A stretch of 64,000 nt of DNA from an uncultured Prevotellaceae bacterium (GTDB lineage Bacteria; Bacteroidota; Bacteroidia; Bacteroidales; Bacteroidaceae). This document shows, in pieces, positions 34,389-42,611 of the stretch (position 1 is its first letter; each line of letters starts with the position of its first letter). The position numbers and the translations under genes were made by a program. The notes beneath the pieces were generated by a model. It searched no databases and was not told where the DNA came from. It saw nothing but the letters and a program-made list of their open reading frames with translations. Where the stretch lies: the NCBI GenBank assembly GCA_937910905.1, contig CALEPV010000044.1, positions 1 to 64,000 of the forward strand. The letters are read 5' to 3'.

Positions 34389-36377
34389 TTATTTCGCTCT
34401 CTCGCTCTCCTCCAGCGCCTCCTGTGCTGCAAGCCATTCCTCTTCGGCATGTGCCAGCTGCTCTGAGATGCGGGCGTGGCGTTCGTAGAGCGATGTGTTG
34501 GCTGCACCTTCGGGTGTAGCCATCTGCTCCTCGAGTATCTTCTTTGCGGCTTCCAGCTGAGTGACTTCTGCCTCTGCCTCGTTTACAGCCTTCTCCAGCT
34601 GGCGGCGCTTGCGGGCTGCAGCTTTCTGTTCGGCCCAGGAAAGTGAAGACCCTCCCCCTGCCTTCCTTGTGAGGGATGGGGTAGATTCTGTCTGACTATT
34701 TGTTGAGGAGTATGCAGTCTTGTCTGGCCTTGAATGGTGACCGCTCCCTCCCTCAAAGGGTGGGTGGGGGGTGGGTCTGCTGTTTATCCAGTCATATATT
34801 CCTCCGATGTGTTCCCTGACCTTGCCGCCGCCGAAGGCATAGACCTTCTGCACCAGGCCGTCGAGGAACTGGCGGTCGTGGCTTACTACTATCACTGTGC
34901 CGTCGAAGGCGGCGATGGCTTCCTTCAGCACATCCTTCGAGCGCATGTCCAGATGGTTGGTGGGCTCGTCGAGTATAAGGAAGTTCACGGGTTGGAGCAG
35001 CAGCTTGATCATGGCCAGGCGTGTGCGCTCTCCGCCAGACAGCACCTTCACCTTCTTGTCCGATGCCTCTCCGCCGAACATGAATGCACCCAGGATGTCG
35101 CGGATGCGCATACGCACATCGCCTCGGGCCTCGCGGTCGATGGTGTCGAATACGGTCAGCTCCGGGTCGAGCAGCTGTGCCTGGTTCTGTGCGAAGTAGC
35201 CTATCTGTACGTTGTGGCCCACCTTCAGGCTGCCCTCGAATGGTATCTCACCCAGTATGCACTTCACGAGTGTGGACTTTCCTTCGCCGTTTCTGCCCAC
35301 GAAGGCCACCTTCTCACCGCGGCGGATGGTGAGGTTGACATTGGATATAACGTAAGCCTCCTGTTGATAGCTCTTACTCAGCTCCTCCACTATCAGCGGG
35401 AAGTCGCCGCTGCGCTGGCAGGGCGGGAACTTCAGGTGCAGGGCAGAGTTGTCAATCTCGTCCACCTCGATGGGCACTATGCGATTCAGCTGCTTGATGC
35501 GTTCCTGCACCTGCACGGCTTTGGTTGGCTTATAGCGGAACTTCTCGATGAAGTCCTTTAGGTCGGCTATCTCCCGCTGCTGATTCTCGTAGGCACGCAG
35601 CTGCTGCTCGCGGCGCTCGGCACGCAGGCGCACGTACTCGTCGTAACCTACCTTATAGTCCCACACACGTCCGCACGATATCTCTAGCGTGCGGTTGGTG
35701 ACGTTGTTGATGAACGCACGGTCGTGGCTTACCAGCACTACGGCAGCTGCACGCTGCTGCAGGTACTGCTCCAGCCACTGTATGCTCTCAATGTCCAGAT
35801 GGTTGGTGGGCTCGTCGAGCAGTAGCACGTCGGGCTTCTGTAGCAGCAGCTTGGCCAGCTCTATGCGCATCCGCCATCCGCCGGACAGCTCGCTGGTGGG
35901 GCGGTTGAGCTCCGAGCGGTCGAAGCCCAGACCTGTCAGCGTGCGCTCCACCTCAGCGTGGAAGTTCAGCCCTCCCATCATCTGGAAGTGCTCCTCGGCA
36001 CGGGTGTAGCGCTCCACCAGCGCCATGTAGTCGTCGCTCTCGTAGTCGGTACGCTCGGCCATCTCTGCACTCATGCGCTCTATCTCGGCCTGCTGCAGGC
36101 GTATGTGGTCGAAGGCCAACAGCGTCTCCTCCATTACCGTGCGTCCACCCTGCAGCTCCATCACCTGCGGCAGGTAGGCTATGGTCGTGCCGCGTGCGGC
36201 AGACACACATCCGCCTGTGGGCTGCTGCTTGCCAGCGATGATTTTGAGCATAGTACTCTTGCCCGCGCCGTTCTTGCCCGTGAGGGCTATGCGGTCGCGG
36301 TCGCCAATGATGAAGCTTACGTCAGCAAACAGAGGTTTTGCTGCGAACTCCACCGATAGGTTCTCTATTGATACCAT
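34389..36377 (-). CDS. ABC-F family ATPase
   Basis: Soluble ATPase with two ABC modules and no membrane domain; the family acts on the ribosome. 662 residues from the ATG at 36377 (MVSIENLSVEFAAKPLF); 14 extra upstream codons fall on the promoter. Both modules have Walker A (GKNGAGKST, GRNGEGKST), signature (SELSGGWRMR, VLSGGERTR) and Walker B (LLLDEPTNHLD, LILDEPTNHLD). The linker PTKAVQVQERIKQLNRI and the C-terminal coiled coil match YdiF/Uup-like members. A Pro/Gly-rich insert coded by GC-rich repeat DNA (about 34650-34775) separates the second module from the coiled coil. First gene of the long operon. Confidence 0.93.
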   Translation of the reverse strand: MVSIENLSVEFAAKPLFADVSFIIGDRDRIALTGKNGAGKSTMLKIIAGKQQPTGGCVSAARGTTIAYLPQVMELQGGRTVMEETLLAFDHIRLQQAEIERMSAEMAERTDYESDDYMALVERYTRAEEHFQMMGGLNFHAEVERTLTGLGFDRSELNRPTSELSGGWRMRIELAKLLLQKPDVLLLDEPTNHLDIESIQWLEQYLQQRAAAVVLVSHDRAFINNVTNRTLEISCGRVWDYKVGYDEYVRLRAERREQQLRAYENQQREIADLKDFIEKFRYKPTKAVQVQERIKQLNRIVPIEVDEIDNSALHLKFPPCQRSGDFPLIVEELSKSYQQEAYVISNVNLTIRRGEKVAFVGRNGEGKSTLVKCILGEIPFEGSLKVGHNVQIGYFAQNQAQLLDPELTVFDTIDREARGDVRMRIRDILGAFMFGGEASDKKVKVLSGGERTRLAMIKLLLQPVNFLILDEPTNHLDMRSKDVLKEAIAAFDGTVIVVSHDRQFLDGLVQKVYAFGGGKVREHIGGIYDWINSRPTPHPPFEGGSGHHSRPDKTAYSSTNSQTESTPSLTRKAGGGSSLSWAEQKAAARKRRQLEKAVNEAEAEVTQLEAAKKILEEQMATPEGAANTSLYERHARISEQLAHAEEEWLAAQEALEESERAK

Positions 36378-36407
36378 GCCTTTCTGATAATTGCCTGTTT
36401 CAATCTG

Positions 36408-36415
36408 CAAAGATA
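36408..36415 (-). promoter_or_regulatory. -7 box of the ABC-F to 19989 operon
   Basis: Minus strand reads TATCTTTG, 30 bp before the ABC-F start. No other good TAnnTTTG box was seen in the short gaps down to 19989, so it may drive all ten genes. Confidence 0.6.
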
Positions 36416-36662
36416 GCAAGTTTCGATGGCATTATGAACGCAAAGCGATAAAAATGTGGTTATTCAAGTTTCGCAAGTAATGAATATGCTGAAAACAAGC
36501 CCCATAGGGGCTAAAGAACCCAGCACAGGGACTTGTCCCTGTATTAACGGGATGTACCCGCCGTCGCTCTGGGAGCGCAGGCGGCTCGCCTGCAAAAACA
36601 ATGCTATCAATTCTTCAACAGCACGCTGTTGAACGCAGAACAGCGTGCTGTTGAGCATCGCA

Positions 36663-36782
36663 CACCGCGGTGCAACACCCTCTACACCGCGGTGCAACAC
36701 CCTCTACACCGCGGTGCAACTACCTCTACACCGCGGTGTAACGACCTCGACATCGCGGTGCAACGACCTTGACACCGCGGTG
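36663..36782. repeat. Six-copy array of a 10-bp palindrome with 22-bp period
   Basis: CACCGCGGTG (one copy CATCGCGGTG) starts at 36663, 36685, 36707, 36729, 36751 and 36773, exactly 22 bp apart, with AACACCCTCTA-like spacers. It is followed by CCCATCGACGCGATG. A sister array is at 54896-55035. About two helical turns per unit would put all palindromes on one face of the DNA. Confidence 0.8.
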
Positions 36783-36988
36783 CAGAGCACCCATCGACGC
36801 GATGATGAGCATACTTTTGGATTGAACTTTTGCCGTTTTTGGCTAAATAATATCACTTTTACACTCATTTGCACGCACATTTGCACTAAATGATATAGCT
36901 GATAATCAGTTTAATACACCGGTTAGTGATATTAGTGATATTATATTCTGAGAATTCATTGTACGTTAATCTTTCGCAAGTAATGAAT

Positions 36989-37077
36989 CGGTCGGCGAGT
37001 CTCTCGAACCGCTCTCGAACCGTAAGGGCGAAAAAGTTTTTTATGCCGCCCTTACGGTTCGAGAGCCTCGCCGACCG
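36989..37077. repeat. Long hairpin with 19-bp perfect inner stem and 11-bp outer stem
   Basis: The inner arms 37011-37029 and 37048-37066 are exact reverse complements (GCTCTCGAACCGTAAGGGC). The outer arms CGGTCGGCGAG (36989-36999) and CTCGCCGACCG (37067-37077) also pair. The loop holds a T-run. The GGTTCGAG text resembles a tRNA T-arm, but no tRNA can be built around it. Confidence 0.7.
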
Positions 37078-37280
37078 ACAGGGCGACGGCGGGTACATCC
37101 CGTTAATACGGGGACAAGCTAATTGACTTTTCTGCCAAGTATCTGCTCGTTTTTACTGTAGCATGTGATATATAATGTGTGGGCGTGGTAGTGGTTGTGC
37201 GTCATACTACAGGCGTGGTGGTGCAAGGCTGGCGCCTTGTGCACGGTGATGCTTTGTGCAAGGCTGAAGCCCTGCGTACG

Positions 37281-37314
37281 GTGGCGCTTTGTGCAAGGTG
37301 GCGCTTTGTGCAAG
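37281..37314 (+). repeat. Two tandem 17-bp units plus related upstream text
   Basis: GTGGCGCTTTGTGCAAG occurs twice back to back. Degenerate forms (CTGGCGCCTTGTGCA, GATGCTTTGTGCAAG) precede it from 37230. Confidence 0.6.
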
Positions 37315-37412
37315 GTGGGTGGAGTTTGGGATGCTATAGTGGGTTGGCGGAGGACACTTCTGTGGATGAAATTAAAATGCGCAGGGATGAGGACGGTATG
37401 AAATGAATGGTG

Positions 37413-37420
37413 TACCTTTG
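37413..37420 (+). promoter_or_regulatory. -7 box of the RAYT gene
   Basis: TACCTTTG, 20 bp before the ATG at 37441. Its position rules out the in-frame GTG (37420) and ATG (37423) as starts. Confidence 0.6.
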
Positions 37421-37440
37421 TGATGTTAAAGTATAGAAGC

Positions 37441-38466
37441 ATGAATGAGGGTTGTCAGATACGCCGCATGTATGGGCACAATTATGCCGTGCCAGGAACA
37501 TATGAGGTGACTATGGTGGTAGCTGACAGGCATCGTGTCTTTGGCGAGATTGTTGGTACAACCAAGGCTGGTGGAGAAAAGCCCCGGCTGAAGCCATCAG
37601 TGCTTGGGCAGGCTGTTCTTGACATCGAGATTCCGAAGATACATCATTATTATCCTATGGTCGATGTTTGGCAGGTATGTCTCATGCCAGACCATTTGCA
37701 CATGATTGTCCGCATCAATCAGCCCTTACCAAAGGGTAAGCACTTGGGCATTATCATTGGTGCTTTCAAAGGCGGTGTCAGTCGCGCCTGGTGGAACCTG
37801 GGTGCCACGGTGTCAGAGGCATCAGCCTCAGAGTCTCGTCCTCCGCTCTTTGAGCCCAATTACAATGACCATATTCTCATGCGTGACGGACAGCTGGAGA
37901 ACTGGAAACGTTACCTCCGTGACAACCCGCTCCGCTATATGATGCGGCGCGAATATCCTGATTTGTTTCAGCGTGCATTGTGCATCACTATTGGCGGCAC
38001 GCGTTATAGCGCTTTCGGCAACATACTTCTACTCCGTCAGCCAGAGAAACATCAAGTGATGTTCCACCGCCGCACAAATGGTATCCCCACGGAAGATACT
38101 GATTTCTGGAAGACGGAGAGCCAACGCTTGATTTCTGCAGCACAGAGCGGGGACGTGCTGGTCACTCCAGGTGTATCTGAATGTGAGAAGCGAATAAAGA
38201 ACATGGCATTGGCACAGAAGCTGCGATTGATTCATGTGCAGGGCGATTCCATCGGGCGGTATTGGAAGCCTGAACGAAGCCGTTTCGAGGCCTGTGCTTA
38301 TGGCACGCTTCTTGTGCTCGCTCCTTGGCCTGAGGATATGCCTTCCTTCACAAGTGCATACGAGCGATTCCATTACTTGAACAGGTTGGCTGAAACGATA
38401 TGTGCTATCAGTCAAACCACAGGCGTGGCGGTGGTGCAGGGATTACGCTCCACACACGGAGGTTGA
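37441..38466 (+). CDS. RAYT-type (Y1 HUH) transposase-like protein with extra C-terminal domain
   Basis: 341 residues. The first 180 match REP-associated tyrosine transposases: HUH motif in CLMPDHLHMIV (H85 and H87), GIIIGAFKGGVSRAWW, FEPNYNDHILM and the tyrosine region NWKRYLRDNPLRYM. Such proteins process single-stranded REP hairpins and are kept as single genes. The last 150 residues (VLVTPGVSECEKRI, LAQKLRLIHVQGDSIGRYWK, FEACAYGTLLVLAPWPED) form a second domain of Rossmann-like look, not part of the minimal RAYT. It is flanked on both sides by palindromic repeats, the expected substrates. Confidence 0.85.
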   Translation: MNEGCQIRRMYGHNYAVPGTYEVTMVVADRHRVFGEIVGTTKAGGEKPRLKPSVLGQAVLDIEIPKIHHYYPMVDVWQVCLMPDHLHMIVRINQPLPKGKHLGIIIGAFKGGVSRAWWNLGATVSEASASESRPPLFEPNYNDHILMRDGQLENWKRYLRDNPLRYMMRREYPDLFQRALCITIGGTRYSAFGNILLLRQPEKHQVMFHRRTNGIPTEDTDFWKTESQRLISAAQSGDVLVTPGVSECEKRIKNMALAQKLRLIHVQGDSIGRYWKPERSRFEACAYGTLLVLAPWPEDMPSFTSAYERFHYLNRLAETICAISQTTGVAVVQGLRSTHGG

Positions 38467-38749
38467 TAGTGTGGGCGTAGGAGTGAGGAGTCCATCTCCG
38501 GCTCCCCATAGGGGGATATAATAAGGCTGTCCCTCGGCTCGCGCCGAAGGACAGTCACAACACAAACACAAAATAAAACACGACAATATGCTACCCAGAC
38601 GTACTGCTCTATAGCCGATGAGGCTCGGTGCTGTCATACTCTCACGAGCTGCCGTCACTGTTGGCCTGCATCAAGCATCTCTGGGGCATAGTGGGAAGAA
38701 CCACATTAATCAGAGATAGAATTAGTTAGTTATATAAGGCTTATGTCTA
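38467..38749. other. Intergenic region after the RAYT gene, with a REP-like hairpin
   Basis: Contains CTGTCC-CTCGGC / GCCGAA-GGACAG (38527-38554, one mismatch in the stem) and a small CCCC/GGGG dyad before it. The remaining 180 bp show no gene or clear signal. Confidence 0.55.
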
Positions 38750-39787
38750 TTACATTATGCCACGCTCGCGGAGCTTCTGCTGCCACTTCCATGCGGATGC
38801 GAGTACCTGCTCGGTCGGTGTGTCGGCCTTCCAGCCAAGTACCTTGTTGGCCTTGTCTACATTGCCCCATACCTTCTCGATGTCACCCTCACGACGTGGT
38901 GCATACTCCCAAGGCAGCTTCACGCCGGTAGCCTTCTCGAAGCCCTCGACTACCTCGAGGGTAGAGAGACCGCGGCCTGTGCCGATATTGAACACCTCTA
39001 CGTCCTCGCCATCGCCTTCGAGCACACGGGTCATTGCCTTAACGTGAGCCTTGGCGAGGTCAACAACATAGATGTAGTCGCGTATGCATGTGCCGTCTGG
39101 AGTATTGTAGTCGTTGCCGAATATCTTCAGTTGCTTGCGCACGCCGATGGCTGTCTGAGTGACGAATGGGATGAGGTTCATGGGTACACCGATGGGCAGC
39201 TCGCCAATCTCTGCTGACGGGTGGGCACCGATGGGGTTGAAGTAACGCAGGATGATGCTCTTGATGGCAGCACCGGAGTGGATATAGTCCTGAATAATCT
39301 CCTCGTTAATCTGCTTGGTGTTGCCGTAAGGTGAGAGTGCCTTTTGGATGGGGGCCTGCTCGGTGACGGGCAGATTCTCCTTGGTGGGCTGGCCGTATAC
39401 TGTGCAGCTTGAGCTGAAGATGATGCCCTTCACATCGTACTTGGGCATGAGTTCGAGCAGGTTGATGAGCGACACGATGTTGTTGCGATAGTAGAGCAGT
39501 GGCTTCTCAACGCTCTCACCAACAGCCTTGCTGGCAGCGAAGTGGATGATACCCTTGATCTTTGGGTACTTCTGGAATACGACCTCTGTAGCATCGAAGT
39601 CGCGCAGGTCAACCTTCTCGAATGCCGGACGTATACCAGTAATCTTCTCGATGCCGTCGAGAACGTCTTCGCGAGAGTTGGAAAGGTTATCAACAATGAC
39701 TACTTCGTAGCCAGCGTTCTGCAACTCAACTGTTGTGTGGGAGCCAATGAAGCCCGTCCCACCAGTCACAAGGATAGTTTCTTTCAT
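38750..39787 (-). CDS. galE: UDP-glucose 4-epimerase
   Basis: Interconverts UDP-glucose and UDP-galactose using bound NAD. 345 residues, full length. Rossmann motif GGTGFIGSHT (9-18), DNLSNSR, the Ser/Tyr/Lys triad region (SSSCTVYG, and SPYGNTKQINEE as YxxxK), RYFNPIGAHPS, the substrate loop PDGTCIRDYIYVVDLAKAH and the C-terminal GDIEKVWGNVDKA. Monocistronic, with its own promoter at 39824-39831. Confidence 0.96.
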   Translation of the reverse strand: MKETILVTGGTGFIGSHTTVELQNAGYEVVIVDNLSNSREDVLDGIEKITGIRPAFEKVDLRDFDATEVVFQKYPKIKGIIHFAASKAVGESVEKPLLYYRNNIVSLINLLELMPKYDVKGIIFSSSCTVYGQPTKENLPVTEQAPIQKALSPYGNTKQINEEIIQDYIHSGAAIKSIILRYFNPIGAHPSAEIGELPIGVPMNLIPFVTQTAIGVRKQLKIFGNDYNTPDGTCIRDYIYVVDLAKAHVKAMTRVLEGDGEDVEVFNIGTGRGLSTLEVVEGFEKATGVKLPWEYAPRREGDIEKVWGNVDKANKVLGWKADTPTEQVLASAWKWQQKLRERGIM

Positions 39788-39823
39788 GGAGTATTATTAG
39801 AGTTAGTTTCGGCTTTGCACCGA

Positions 39824-39831
39824 CAAATGTA
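39824..39831 (-). promoter_or_regulatory. -7 box of galE
   Basis: Minus strand reads TACATTTG, about 37 bp upstream of the galE start. Confidence 0.55.
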
Positions 39832-39920
39832 GGGCTTATTCTGATACGTGCAAAGGTTTTCTCTGTTTTTCTTACCAAAACAGCATGATTTTTGTCAAGA
39901 CAGGCAAGGCAATAAGTGTA

Positions 39921-39976
39921 AAAGCCCCACCCCCGCCCCTTCCTGAGAGGGAAGAGGTGAAGGTGGGGGATGGAGA
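39921..39976. repeat. GC-rich imperfect palindrome between galE and the SusC operon end
   Basis: CCCCACCCCCGCCCCTTCC pairs loosely with GGGAAGAGGTGAAGGTGGGG around TGAGA. Related text is embedded in the ABC-F gene (about 34650-34775) and after the signal peptide of the SusC at 49712. Here it may also serve as terminator for the SusC operon. Confidence 0.5.
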
Positions 39977-39991
39977 AGAGTAAGTTAGCTA

Positions 39992-41374
39992 TTACTCCCT
40001 TACGACAATTTTTCTTGCGGTGCGGCCCTGGCGCAGGATATAGGTCCCGCTGGGCAGGGTGCTGAGGCTCTGGCTGCTGAGGCGAACGCCACCGACGGTG
40101 AACACCTCTGTTTCAGCAGCCTTGTCATGGGCTGTGCTGCTGATGCCCAGAGCCAGGATGGACTCGGTGTCGAGTGGCAGCACAGCGTCGGGCTCTGCCT
40201 GACCTGTCTCGTAGATGGCGATTACGCGTATCTCGAATGGCAGTGTCACCACTTCGCCTGACCATATTGTGATGTTCTCTGCCGGGATGACATAGCTGCG
40301 CAGCGAGCCGTCCTCAACGTCAACGTAATACTGTGAGTTGTAGTAGATGCGATAGCCTATTGGCTCGGCATCGTCGGGCAGCTCCCAGCTGATGGGTATG
40401 TTGTAGGTGACCACCTGCACCAGCTCGCCGCTGGCATTCTCCTTTTCGCGTGTCGACACGGTGATGTTGCCGTTGAGGGCCACATTGCTCACGCCAACCT
40501 TGGTGTTGTCTGTCACCTCGATGTTCTCTATGATGGCAGCATTGCCTGCATTGACTACGAAGAAGCTGTAGAGGCCGTCGGTCAGTACTGGCGAGGTGTA
40601 GCTTGTGCCTTCTACCTCAATCCACTGTCCGTCGAACAGAACAGCCGTAGCTGTGCCGTCCCATGTCAGGGTCACGGTGTTGTCTGCATTGGCTTCAGCC
40701 TGGAGTCCTACGGGAACCAGTGCTGCGTCAATTTCGGCATACTCATAGGTGGTGGCAGAGACGGACACGTCTGCAATGCTCACCTCCTCGCTGATTAGCT
40801 GGCCATTCTCGTCGTAGCTGTATGTTGTCACTTTGCCGGCAGATACACTCTCCTCCTTGATAAGCAAGCCGTCGTCGTAGGTGAAGTTCACTTCGTCTAT
40901 CGGACGCCCCATGAAGGTGATTGAGTAGCTGGTGAGGTTGCCCTGCTCGTCGTAGGTGTTAACGTAGGTGATAGGCAGAGGCAGAACGGCGGAAGTCACA
41001 GTGGCTATGTTGCCGTGCTCATCGTAGGTGTAGTTCTCGATGCTGAGCGAGCGTTCGCCTGCCAGCTTCTCAACGCTGGCTACCTGCCCCTGCTCATTGT
41101 AGGTGTATACGTAGTTGCGGGAGTTGTTGCTGTTGACCAGGTCGGTATACACCTCGCGTTCTACTTGATTCAGCGCATTGTAGGTGTAGCTGGTGGTCGA
41201 CGTCTCTTCGACGAGCGAGTATACCAGATTGCCGTTGGCGTCGTAGAGGTGGTGAGTGATGGTCTTCGACAGGTCAGACAGCTGAACTTCTGTCTCTGTT
41301 ACTATGCGCTGTTGAGCCAGTGTGGTGACGGCTGCAGTCAGCGCAACTGTTAGTGTGAGTAGAATCTTCTTCAT
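39992..41374 (-). CDS. Secreted YD-repeat protein with T9SS-type tail
   Basis: 460 residues from the ATG at 41374 (signal peptide MKKILLTLTVALTAAVTTLAQ); an upstream in-frame ATG has no signal. The first half carries Rhs-like YD repeats: YDANGNLVYSL, YNEQGQVASV, YDEHGNIATV, YDEQGNLTSY, YDENGQLISE. Two beta domains follow. The end, VFTVGGVRLSSQSLSTLPSG then YILRQGRTARKIVV, looks like a Por-secretion (T9SS type A) C-terminal sorting domain. It is the last gene of the SusC operon. Function unknown; probably binds at the surface. Confidence 0.75.
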   Translation of the reverse strand: MKKILLTLTVALTAAVTTLAQQRIVTETEVQLSDLSKTITHHLYDANGNLVYSLVEETSTTSYTYNALNQVEREVYTDLVNSNNSRNYVYTYNEQGQVASVEKLAGERSLSIENYTYDEHGNIATVTSAVLPLPITYVNTYDEQGNLTSYSITFMGRPIDEVNFTYDDGLLIKEESVSAGKVTTYSYDENGQLISEEVSIADVSVSATTYEYAEIDAALVPVGLQAEANADNTVTLTWDGTATAVLFDGQWIEVEGTSYTSPVLTDGLYSFFVVNAGNAAIIENIEVTDNTKVGVSNVALNGNITVSTREKENASGELVQVVTYNIPISWELPDDAEPIGYRIYYNSQYYVDVEDGSLRSYVIPAENITIWSGEVVTLPFEIRVIAIYETGQAEPDAVLPLDTESILALGISSTAHDKAAETEVFTVGGVRLSSQSLSTLPSGTYILRQGRTARKIVVRE

Positions 41375-41414
41375 GTTGTAAATGTGTTTTGATGTTGTGT
41401 ATGTGATTGTGTTG

Positions 41415-42572
41415 TTATCTTCCTGGCATTTTGCCATCGAAGGCATCGATAATCATCTCCAGCAGTTCGTCGGTAGGGCGTGAGAGGTGCATGTTGCCAA
41501 TCTGTGTCTGAGCTTCACGCTGGCCGGCATGAATGGCCTCTACACGCTGGCGCAGCAGCGCCTTCATCTCCTCTTTCTGCTGCTGGTCGGCATCGGGTGC
41601 GGCGAAGGGCTTAGCCCAGTTGGCGAGCTGCATGTCGCTTGCATCAAGAGTCGGATTGGACAGATACTCCTTGATGTAGCCTATGTATGCCACATAGTCC
41701 TTCTGCTTCTCTGCCAGAGTGATGAGCGTAGAGAGACGGTAGTGGTCGGCATCGGCAATGCCCAGCTCGCTGAGCAGAGCCACGAAACGGTCGAAGTTCT
41801 GCTGGTCGAGCGTGGCTGTGCTTTCTCCTTCAATGACCAGCCGGCGGCGGTAGCTCTCCAGCACGCTGCCAATCTTCATGGCTACAGCATTCTCGCCCGC
41901 GGCAGTCTGCAGGTCTGTAGGGTTCTTTACGGTGTAGATGAACGACTTGGCAAACGGGTTGTTGATGTTGCGGAAGAAGATGGCACGGAGGGTGCTGTCG
42001 GCAGCGAATGTCTCTTCCTGTCCGTCCAGTATTGCCTCGGCAACGTCGTTGGCCTCGTTTACCTTGTAGGTGGCGGTCAGCGTGGCAAGGTAAGCCCGTA
42101 GGAACTCAGGGTCGCGCTCGCCGTTCTCCCATCGCAACTGCAGCTCGGTCGTTGTCAGGTCGCGGCTCTTCTCTTCCAGTGCCGCAATGAATGCGCCGGC
42201 TTCGTGGTATCCGAGGAAACGGCCAATCTCCTGTGCGTTGGCATTGAAGATGATGAAAGTAGGGTAGGCCGAGATCTGCAGGCGGCGTGCCAATGGAGTG
42301 CCGTACTCGCTCTCCATATCAATCTGCAGGTTTACGAACTTAGGGTTCATGTATGCACCCACGGAATCCAGTGGGAACACCTCGCGCCCCATTTTCTTGC
42401 AGGGACCGCACCACTGCGTGAAGCAGTCCAGGAATATCAGCTTGTGCTGAGCCTTTGCCTTGGCCGAAGCCTGTTCGAGAGTGGTGCCTTCTGGCTCAAA
42501 GGCAACCCCCTGTCCCATGACCGTAAGCGTAGCCATGAGGCCCAGCAGAATAGCTTTCAGTCTCTGTGTCAT
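41415..42572 (-). CDS. Exported thioredoxin-like protein
   Basis: 385 residues from the ATG at 42572, with a signal peptide (MTQRLKAILLGLMATLTVMG). Thioredoxin fold with CxxC in TQWCGPCKKM (C55, C58), followed by MESEYGTPLARRLQISAYPT with the cis-proline. The remaining 250 residues are helical, like the C-terminal part of many Bacteroidota TlpA-like proteins. Upstream in-frame codons are made from microrepeat DNA (42573-42611) and are not part of the gene. It probably keeps periplasmic or surface cysteines reduced for the operon products. Confidence 0.83.
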   Translation of the reverse strand: MTQRLKAILLGLMATLTVMGQGVAFEPEGTTLEQASAKAKAQHKLIFLDCFTQWCGPCKKMGREVFPLDSVGAYMNPKFVNLQIDMESEYGTPLARRLQISAYPTFIIFNANAQEIGRFLGYHEAGAFIAALEEKSRDLTTTELQLRWENGERDPEFLRAYLATLTATYKVNEANDVAEAILDGQEETFAADSTLRAIFFRNINNPFAKSFIYTVKNPTDLQTAAGENAVAMKIGSVLESYRRRLVIEGESTATLDQQNFDRFVALLSELGIADADHYRLSTLITLAEKQKDYVAYIGYIKEYLSNPTLDASDMQLANWAKPFAAPDADQQQKEEMKALLRQRVEAIHAGQREAQTQIGNMHLSRPTDELLEMIIDAFDGKMPGR

Positions 42573-42611
42573 GTTATTGTGAATTGTGAAGTATGAATTG
42601 TGAATTATCAA
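42573..42611 (-). repeat. AATTGTGAATTATCAATT-type microrepeat before the thioredoxin-like gene
   Basis: Fills the 35-bp gap between the PKD-like gene and the thioredoxin-like gene with AATTGTGAA units, related to the repeats at 4245, 10930 and 11394. Confidence 0.6.

Larger units (their letters stand above)
36532..37118. repeat. 587-bp segment bounded by 36-bp inverted repeats
   Basis: 36532-36567 and 37083-37118 are inverted copies matching at 35 of 36 positions; both contain the text TTAACGGGATGTACCCG on one or the other strand. The segment carries no gene. It resembles a nonautonomous element or two separate REP-like units in opposite orientation. Confidence 0.6.
36420..37440. other. 1-kb repeat-rich intergenic region upstream of the RAYT gene
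   Basis: No gene is supported. It contains a dyad ACAGGGAC/GTCCCTGT (36525-36542), a GCAGGCG/CGCCTGC palindrome (36577-36593), a 22-bp-period palindrome array, a 19-bp hairpin, a 36-bp inverted repeat pair (36532-36567 and 37083-37118) and a 17-bp direct repeat TTTCGCAAGTAATGAAT at 36469-36485 and 36972-36988. Confidence 0.7.

Noticed and set aside
36663..36782. Regular array that might be a CRISPR
   Set aside because: Repeat core is only 10 bp, the 12-bp gaps are similar to one another and are not unique spacers, and no cas gene is present.
36704..36893. Short open frames in the palindrome array
   Set aside because: They merely translate the repeat and have no independent support.
37011..37077. 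tRNA-like text GGTTCGAG
   Set aside because: It is part of a perfect hairpin; no acceptor, D or anticodon arms can be drawn.
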